Assembly: GCF_003611695.1 (NCBI RefSeq)
Contig: NZ_RAWE01000057.1
Span: 1 to 48,569 of the forward strand
Direction of reading: 5' to 3'
DNA: 48,569 nucleotides
Source: Corallococcus carmarthensis
GTDB lineage: Bacteria > Myxococcota > Myxococcia > Myxococcales > Myxococcaceae
Shown: piece by piece, positions 43,772 to 48,569 of the stretch
How the letters are laid out: every line of letters starts with the position of its first letter
Numbering within the stretch: position 1 is the stretch's first letter
Position numbers and translations under genes: made by a program
The notes under the pieces: model-generated
What the model was told of the DNA's origin: nothing
The model's input: only the letters and a program-made list of their open reading frames with translations
Databases searched by the model: none

Positions 43772-46700
43772 CTACTTGTCGAGCTCGTCGACGAGCGCCG
43801 TCCAGTCGTCCTCACCGCCTTCGGGGGCGGTGGGCAGCTGCATCACCATGGTGCGCTCCGGGGCGTCCTCGTCCACGGGGACGGGAGCCGGGGCGGCGGC
43901 CTTCTTCGCGGCGGGCTTGGCGGCGGCCTTCGCCGGGGGCTTGGCGGCGGCCGGGATGACCGGGTTCGCCTGGACCGTGGCGGCCAGGTGCTCGTCCTCG
44001 GTGGCCTTGGCGCCCGCCTTCGCGGCGGGGGCGGCGGCGGCCGGGGCCTTGGTCTTGTAGCGGGCCAGCTCCAGCTCGGCGACCTTGAGCGCCTTGCTCT
44101 TCTCCTGGACGGACGTCTGGAGACGGGCGACCTCCTGGGCCTTGATGGCCTCGCGGCGCTCGAGCTCCGCCTTCTGCTTGGCGTTGAGGTCCTCCAGCTC
44201 CTTGGCCTGCCGGGCCTCCAGGTCCTTGCGCTCCTTCTGCGCCGTGGCGGCCTTCGCGGCCGCTTCGTTGGCCTTGGTCTCCGCCGCGGCGACGCGGGCG
44301 TTGAGGTCCTTCTCCGCGCGGGCGCGGGTGCTCTGGGCGTTCTCCAGCGCCAGCTCCAGGTCCTGGGCCTTCTTGGTGCGGGCCTGCAGCTGGGCCTGGG
44401 CGTCCTTGAGCTTCGCGTCCGTGTCGGCGGCGGCCTTCTGGGCCTCCTGGGTCAGCTGCGCGATGCGCTGCTCCGCCTTCGCGAACTTCGCGGCCACGTC
44501 GTCGGCCTGCTTCTTCGCCTCGGCGGCGGCGGCCTGCGCCTGCTGGGCCTGCTGCTGCGCCTGGGCCTGGGCCTGCTGGAGCTGTCCGGCCAGTCCGTCG
44601 CGCTCGCTGGCGAGCTTCTTCTGCTGCTGCGCGGCCTGCTGCAGCTGCGCGTCGCGGTCCGCGACGGCCTTGCGCGCGCCGTCCAGTTCGCCGGAGACGT
44701 TGCCCAGCTGCTGGTTGAGCGCGTCCGCCTGCTTCTTCGCCTCGGAGGCCTGGGCCTCCAGCTGGCCTTCCAGCTGCTTCACCTGCTCCGTGCGGGTGGC
44801 GACCTCGCGGTTGAGCACCTCCGCCTGACGCATCTTCTCCTGCGTCACGTGCGTGAGCTTGCGGAGCGTGTCCGACAGCTCCTTGCCCTTGGTGTCGACC
44901 TCGTTCTGGAGGAGCTCCTCACGGCGCTGCGACTCGTGGGTGAGCGTCTGGAGGCGGTCCTCCAGGTGGTGCCGCGCGTTCTCCGTCTGCGCGAGCGTGG
45001 AGGACAGCTGCGTGACTTCCGACACGCGCGTGCCCAGCTCGTGCTTGGTGACGATGAGCTGTTCGGCCAGGTCCTCGCCGTTGGCCTGGGACTCGTTGAG
45101 CTGGCGCGTGAGCTCCGCCTGCATGCTGGCGGCGGCCTGGCGGGCCTGCGCGTGGGCCTGCTCCTCGCGGGCCAGCGCATCCTGGGTGCTGGCGAGCTGG
45201 CCCTGCGTGTCGGCCAGCTGCTGCGACGTGGCGTTCAGCTCCGCGAACAGGTTGTCTCGCTCGCCGGTGAGGGCGTTGATGCGCGCGGTGGTCTCCTCCG
45301 CGAGCGCCGCGTGGGCGGTGCGCTCGGCGTCGTAGAGCCCCTGCGTTTCGGACAGGTCCGCGCGCAGCTGGCCAATCTGGCCGGTGAGGTCCTGCTCCAG
45401 CGAGTCCTTCGCGGCGTTGAGCGCCTGCAGCTCCGCGATGCGCGCGTCGCGCTCCTCGGTGGTGCGGGCGAGGAGGCCGTTGGTCTCCTGGAGGATGTCG
45501 CGGGTCTCGTTCAGCTCCGCGTCCAGCTCGTCGCGGTGCGAGGTCACCTTCGCCAGGTCGCCGCGCGTCGCCTCCAGGGTCTCCTGGGTCTGCGTGAGCG
45601 TCTGGCTGGTGGCCTCCAGCTCGCCGCGCGTCTCCGCGAGCGTGCCTTCGGTGCTGGAGAGGGTGCCCTGCGTGTCGGAGAGCGTGGCCTCCGTGCGCGC
45701 CAGCGTGTCCTGCGTCTGCGCGAGCGTCGCCTCGGTGGTGGCCAGCGTCTGGCTGGTGGCCTCCAGCTCGCCCTGGGTGGACGCGAGCGTGGCCTCCGTG
45801 TTGGCGAGCCGCGACTGCGTGTCCGTCAGGGTCTGGCTGGTGGCTTCCAGCTCACCGCGCGTCTGCGCGAGCGTGCCCTCGGTGCTGGCGAGCGTGCCCT
45901 GCGTGTCGGAGAGGGTCTGGCTGGTCGCGTCCAGCTCACCGCGCGTGGTGGAGAGCGTCTCCTCCGTCTGCGCGAGCCGGGACTGGGTGTCCGCGAGGGT
46001 CTGGCTGGTGGCCTCCAGCTCGCCGCGCGTCTCCGCGAGCGTGCCTTCGGTGCTGGAGAGGGTGCCCTGCGTGTCGGAGAGCGTGGCCTCCGTGCGCGCC
46101 AGCGTGTCCTGCGTCTGCGCGAGCGTCGCCTCGGTGGTGGCCAGCGTCTGGCTGGTGGCCTCCAGTTCGCCGCGCGTGGTGGAGAGCGTCTCCTCCGTCT
46201 GCGCGAGGCGCGTCTGCGTCTCGGAGAGCTGCTGGCTGGTGGCCTCCAGCTCGCCACGCGTCTCCGCCAGCGTGCCTTCGGTGTTGGAGAGGGTGGTCTG
46301 CGTCTCGGAGAGCTGCTGGCTGGTGGCTTCCAGCTCGCCGCGCGTCTCCGCGAGGGTGGCTTCCGTGCTGGAGAGCGTGCCCTGCGTCTCGGAGAGCTGC
46401 TGGCTCGTGGCCTCCAGGTTGCCGGTCAGCTCGGAGATGCGCGCGTCGCGGTCGGCGACGTCGGTCTGCAGGCCCTCGATGGTGCTGTCGCGCTGCGCGA
46501 CGGTGTCCTCGAGCGAGGCCACGCGCGCGGAGAGCTGTTCGCCCTGGCGCTGGGCCGCGTCCAGCTGCTCGGTGAGCGCCTGGATCTGGCCGTTGAGGTC
46601 CGCCTCCAGGGCGTCCTTCGCCGCGCGCAGGTCCTCCAGCTGGCTGGTGAGGTCCTGCTCCAGCGCGTCCTTGGCCTGCTGGAGCGCCTGGATCTCGCCG

Positions 46701-48364
46701 TTCAGCTCGTTCTCGCGGTCCTCCAGGTGCGTCTTGACGGCTTCGACTTCGCCTTCCAGTTCACCGATGCGCTCGCGGTGCTGCTGGATGGTGGCGTTGA
46801 GCTCCGCCTCGCTGTTCTCGTTGCGGGCGATGGTCTCCTGCAGCTCGCGGTCGAGCGCGGAGATCTTCCCGTCGCGCTCCTCCACGCGCTGCGTGAGGTC
46901 CGCCTCCAGGGCGTCCTTGTCCAGCCGGAGCTGGTCGCGCTCGCCGGTGACGCGCGCGATGTCGGACTCCAGGTCCGCCACCTGCTGCGTGAGGCGCTGC
47001 TCCAGGGCGGCGCGCTCGGCGTTGAGGCGTTCAATCTCCGCGTCCGAACGGCTGGCGTGCTCCTCCGCCGTGGTGGACCGGGCCTCCAGGCCGCGCACGG
47101 TGGCGTCGCGCTCCTGCTCCGTCTGGGTCAGCCGCTCCTGGAGGGCCTGAAGCTCGCCGTCCAGTTCGGCGTAGCGCTGGTCGCGCTCGCTGACGGTGCG
47201 GGACAGCTCGGACTCGAACTGATCACCCCGGTCGCGCAGCTGGACGATGTCCGCCTCGTTGGCGCGGACGGTGTCCTGGAGCTTCTGCTCCTTGACCTCG
47301 AACTCCAGCGTGACGACGCCGAGGTGCTTCTCCAGCTTGTCGAACTCGTTGCGCCAGCTCTCCAGGTCCGTGCCGCGCCGGGCCAGCTCCTCGTCGCGGA
47401 GGTTGACCTCCTTGCGCAGGACGTTGATGTCCTTTTCCTTGGAGGCGACGACCTCGATGAGGTCCTTCTCCGAGGAGAACTTCTGGAGCAGCAGGTCGTC
47501 GACGGTGGCGCCGTGCTCGCGCTCCTTCTGGACGATGGACTGCTGCGCGTCGTTGAAGCGCCGCAGCAGGTCGTCCACCTGCATCTTCAGGCCCTGCAGC
47601 TCCACGTCCTTCTCGTGGAGGCGGTCCTCGACGGAGAGCAGCTCTCGCTCGCGGACGCTCCAGATTTCGGACAGGCGCGCGAGCTGGGCTTCCCGCGTCT
47701 TCAGCTCGTCCCGGAGGATTTGAATCTTGCCCTCGGGTGTGCCCATCAGCTCGCGGCGCGGGGGCGGGCGCTTGAGCTGGCGCGACTCGGCGAGCAGCTC
47801 CGCCTTGCGGTCCGCGATGGACGAGAAGGCCCGGTCCATGAAGGCCTTGTCCTCGTCCGTCATCGCGCTGCGGCGCTCGCGCTTGGGCAGCTTGGGCGGA
47901 GCGCCCGTGCGCACGCCGGGCATGGGCGGCGGGGCTTCACGCGGTGCGCCAGAGAGCGCGGCGTCCAGGTCCGCGTCCGTCTCGTCGGAGCCAGGGGGCA
48001 CGATGCCCGCGCTCATGGAGGCCAGCTCGCCCATCTCGAAGGGGATGACGAGGTAGCCGTCCGCGGCGGCCGGGGTCTCACGGTGTTTGTTCAGACCCTC
48101 CACGCCGGAATCGGAGGAGAGCAGGAGGACCTTCAGGTTCTGGCCCCACTTGCCCTTCTTGATCTGCCCACAGAGAGCGAAGCCGGACTGGTCCGGCAGC
48201 TCCGCGCGCACGACGACGAGGTCGGGTCGGCGCTTCTCCAGCTCCCGCTGCGCGTCTGACGCAGTGGTGGCCATGGCCGTGTTGTAGCCCGCGCTCTTGA
48301 GCACGGAGGCCATGCTGAGTGCGAAGTCGTTCTGGCTTTCGACGATGAGGACGCGACGCTCCAT
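43772..48364 (-). CDS. aglZ: AglZ-like gliding protein: pseudo-receiver plus giant coiled coil
   Basis: A 1530-residue filament-forming protein. Residues 1-125 are a receiver-like domain (RRVLIVESQNDFALSMASVLKSAGY). The phospho-acceptor Asp is replaced (LVVVRAELPDQSG) and the switch Lys is Ile (VIPFEM), so it is a pseudo-receiver. A linker with poly-Pro follows, then coiled coil from about 190 to 1420, an Ala/Pro/Lys-rich stretch, and a conserved-looking tail EDDWTALVDELDK. In Myxococcus xanthus AglZ scaffolds the adventurous-motility machinery and talks to the Frz pathway. FrzS has the same layout but is far shorter. The middle (about 648-921) is a run of L-x-x-T heptads with duplicated DNA. 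ATG 48364 has AAGG upstream; GTG 48376 is possible. Confidence 0.88.
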   Translation of the reverse strand: MERRVLIVESQNDFALSMASVLKSAGYNTAMATTASDAQRELEKRRPDLVVVRAELPDQSGFALCGQIKKGKWGQNLKVLLLSSDSGVEGLNKHRETPAAADGYLVIPFEMGELASMSAGIVPPGSDETDADLDAALSGAPREAPPPMPGVRTGAPPKLPKRERRSAMTDEDKAFMDRAFSSIADRKAELLAESRQLKRPPPRRELMGTPEGKIQILRDELKTREAQLARLSEIWSVRERELLSVEDRLHEKDVELQGLKMQVDDLLRRFNDAQQSIVQKEREHGATVDDLLLQKFSSEKDLIEVVASKEKDINVLRKEVNLRDEELARRGTDLESWRNEFDKLEKHLGVVTLEFEVKEQKLQDTVRANEADIVQLRDRGDQFESELSRTVSERDQRYAELDGELQALQERLTQTEQERDATVRGLEARSTTAEEHASRSDAEIERLNAERAALEQRLTQQVADLESDIARVTGERDQLRLDKDALEADLTQRVEERDGKISALDRELQETIARNENSEAELNATIQQHRERIGELEGEVEAVKTHLEDRENELNGEIQALQQAKDALEQDLTSQLEDLRAAKDALEADLNGQIQALTEQLDAAQRQGEQLSARVASLEDTVAQRDSTIEGLQTDVADRDARISELTGNLEATSQQLSETQGTLSSTEATLAETRGELEATSQQLSETQTTLSNTEGTLAETRGELEATSQQLSETQTRLAQTEETLSTTRGELEATSQTLATTEATLAQTQDTLARTEATLSDTQGTLSSTEGTLAETRGELEATSQTLADTQSRLAQTEETLSTTRGELDATSQTLSDTQGTLASTEGTLAQTRGELEATSQTLTDTQSRLANTEATLASTQGELEATSQTLATTEATLAQTQDTLARTEATLSDTQGTLSSTEGTLAETRGELEATSQTLTQTQETLEATRGDLAKVTSHRDELDAELNETRDILQETNGLLARTTEERDARIAELQALNAAKDSLEQDLTGQIGQLRADLSETQGLYDAERTAHAALAEETTARINALTGERDNLFAELNATSQQLADTQGQLASTQDALAREEQAHAQARQAAASMQAELTRQLNESQANGEDLAEQLIVTKHELGTRVSEVTQLSSTLAQTENARHHLEDRLQTLTHESQRREELLQNEVDTKGKELSDTLRKLTHVTQEKMRQAEVLNREVATRTEQVKQLEGQLEAQASEAKKQADALNQQLGNVSGELDGARKAVADRDAQLQQAAQQQKKLASERDGLAGQLQQAQAQAQQQAQQAQAAAAEAKKQADDVAAKFAKAEQRIAQLTQEAQKAAADTDAKLKDAQAQLQARTKKAQDLELALENAQSTRARAEKDLNARVAAAETKANEAAAKAATAQKERKDLEARQAKELEDLNAKQKAELERREAIKAQEVARLQTSVQEKSKALKVAELELARYKTKAPAAAAPAAKAGAKATEDEHLAATVQANPVIPAAAKPPAKAAAKPAAKKAAAPAPVPVDEDAPERTMVMQLPTAPEGGEDDWTALVDELDK
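45600..46165. repeat. Duplicated 167-bp segment within the aglZ coiled coil
   Basis: Bases 45600-45766 and 45999-46165 are identical over 167 bp, offset by 399 bp (133 codons, in frame). They encode the same 55-residue stretch containing LATTEATLAQTQDTLARTE. Shorter, less perfect 21- and 28-codon repeats fill the surrounding 45600-46420 region. Confidence 0.9.
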
Positions 48365-48439
48365 GAAGCCCTTCACCCAGCAAAAAGTGCAGTGAAAACC
48401 GCCACATCCTATCGGGCGGGCGCAAGGCTTGGGAAGTTT

Positions 48440-48454
48440 CCGAGCAGTGCTCGG
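48440..48454. promoter_or_regulatory. Perfect palindrome upstream of aglZ
   Basis: CCGAGCA-G-TGCTCGG has 7-base arms around one base, 76 bases before the aglZ ATG. It could be a regulator site or a terminator of a gene beyond the window. The remaining bases to 48569 show no gene. Confidence 0.35.
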
Positions 48455-48569
48455 TCGGCTGCCTCACGAGTTCTTGCCGCGAACCGCTCCCTGTCCGACA
48501 GGGGGGACCGACCCGGGGGACGCGTCCGCATCCGGATCCCGCCCGGGGAAGTTGGTGGGCGGGGTGGGC

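Noticed and set aside
45600-46420. Possible CRISPR or tandem satellite repeats
   Set aside because: Repeats are in-frame coiled-coil heptads of one protein, without unique spacers of constant length.
43697-48259. Open reading frame of 1520 codons on the plus strand opposite aglZ
   Set aside because: It is antisense to a clear coiled-coil gene. The Leu/Arg/Gly-rich translation is what high-GC codon bias gives on the opposite strand.

Overview
This window is a stretch of high-GC, densely packed bacterial chromosome. I read it as a myxobacterium of the Myxococcus/Corallococcus type. Reasons: a 1530-residue AglZ-like pseudo-receiver/coiled-coil gliding protein, a Pkn-type Ser/Thr kinase, an extra RpoH-like sigma factor, many GTG starts and start/stop overlaps of the ATGA or GTGA kind, and abundant fatty-acid enzymes. 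There are no insertion sequences, CRISPR arrays, integrases or tRNA genes that I can see, and composition is uniform, so this looks like resident chromosome. The genus is inference; there is no rRNA here.

Layout. 1-5.7 kb (+): a divergent GTP cyclohydrolase I coupled to a GlcD-type FAD oxidase, a short RpoH-like sigma factor, and a TPR protein coupled to an acyl-CoA synthetase. 5.8-7.9 kb: TatA and a degenerate histidine kinase (-), divergent from a single-domain response regulator (+). 7.9-9.6 kb (+): an SCP2 sterol-carrier protein and an alpha-methylacyl-CoA racemase-like enzyme. 9.6-14.5 kb (+): a compact six-gene operon of acyl carrier protein, soluble diiron acyl-ACP desaturase-like enzyme, holo-ACP synthase, hotdog thioesterase, alpha/beta hydrolase and fatty acyl-AMP ligase. 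It sits behind one promoter and an inverted-repeat operator, and looks like a self-contained pathway that activates, tethers, desaturates and releases a fatty acid. 14.5-20.6 kb (-): a secreted unknown, then a MarR/RND/adaptor efflux operon with a good promoter. 20.8-23.5 kb: an LCAD-type acyl-CoA dehydrogenase, a cysteine-rich small protein, a small membrane protein and RlmE.

23.5-31.7 kb: a 2021-residue bacterial alpha-2-macroglobulin, convergent with a secreted protein whose His/His/Lys spacing exactly matches the eukaryotic XendoU/EndoU nuclease family, then a short-chain dehydrogenase. 31.8-34.1 kb (-): TyrS and 5-formyltetrahydrofolate cyclo-ligase, with a probable 6S RNA just upstream in the classic 6S-ygfA arrangement. 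34.1-36.4 kb (+): a TPR protein coupled to a non-RD Ser/Thr kinase. 36.4-43.2 kb (-): cysteine desulfurase, DHH phosphoesterase, a Fic-fold protein that has lost its catalytic His, an AAA ATPase, IlvE and a MoxR ATPase. 43.3-48.4 kb: a palindrome-rich control region, a small membrane protein and aglZ, whose coiled coil carries a recently duplicated 167-bp segment.

The most striking items are the lipid operon, a shared TTGA-type palindrome in front of the SCP2 and acyl-CoA dehydrogenase genes (a probable lipid regulon), the EndoU-like exoprotein, the catalytically dead Fic protein and the unannotated 6S RNA.
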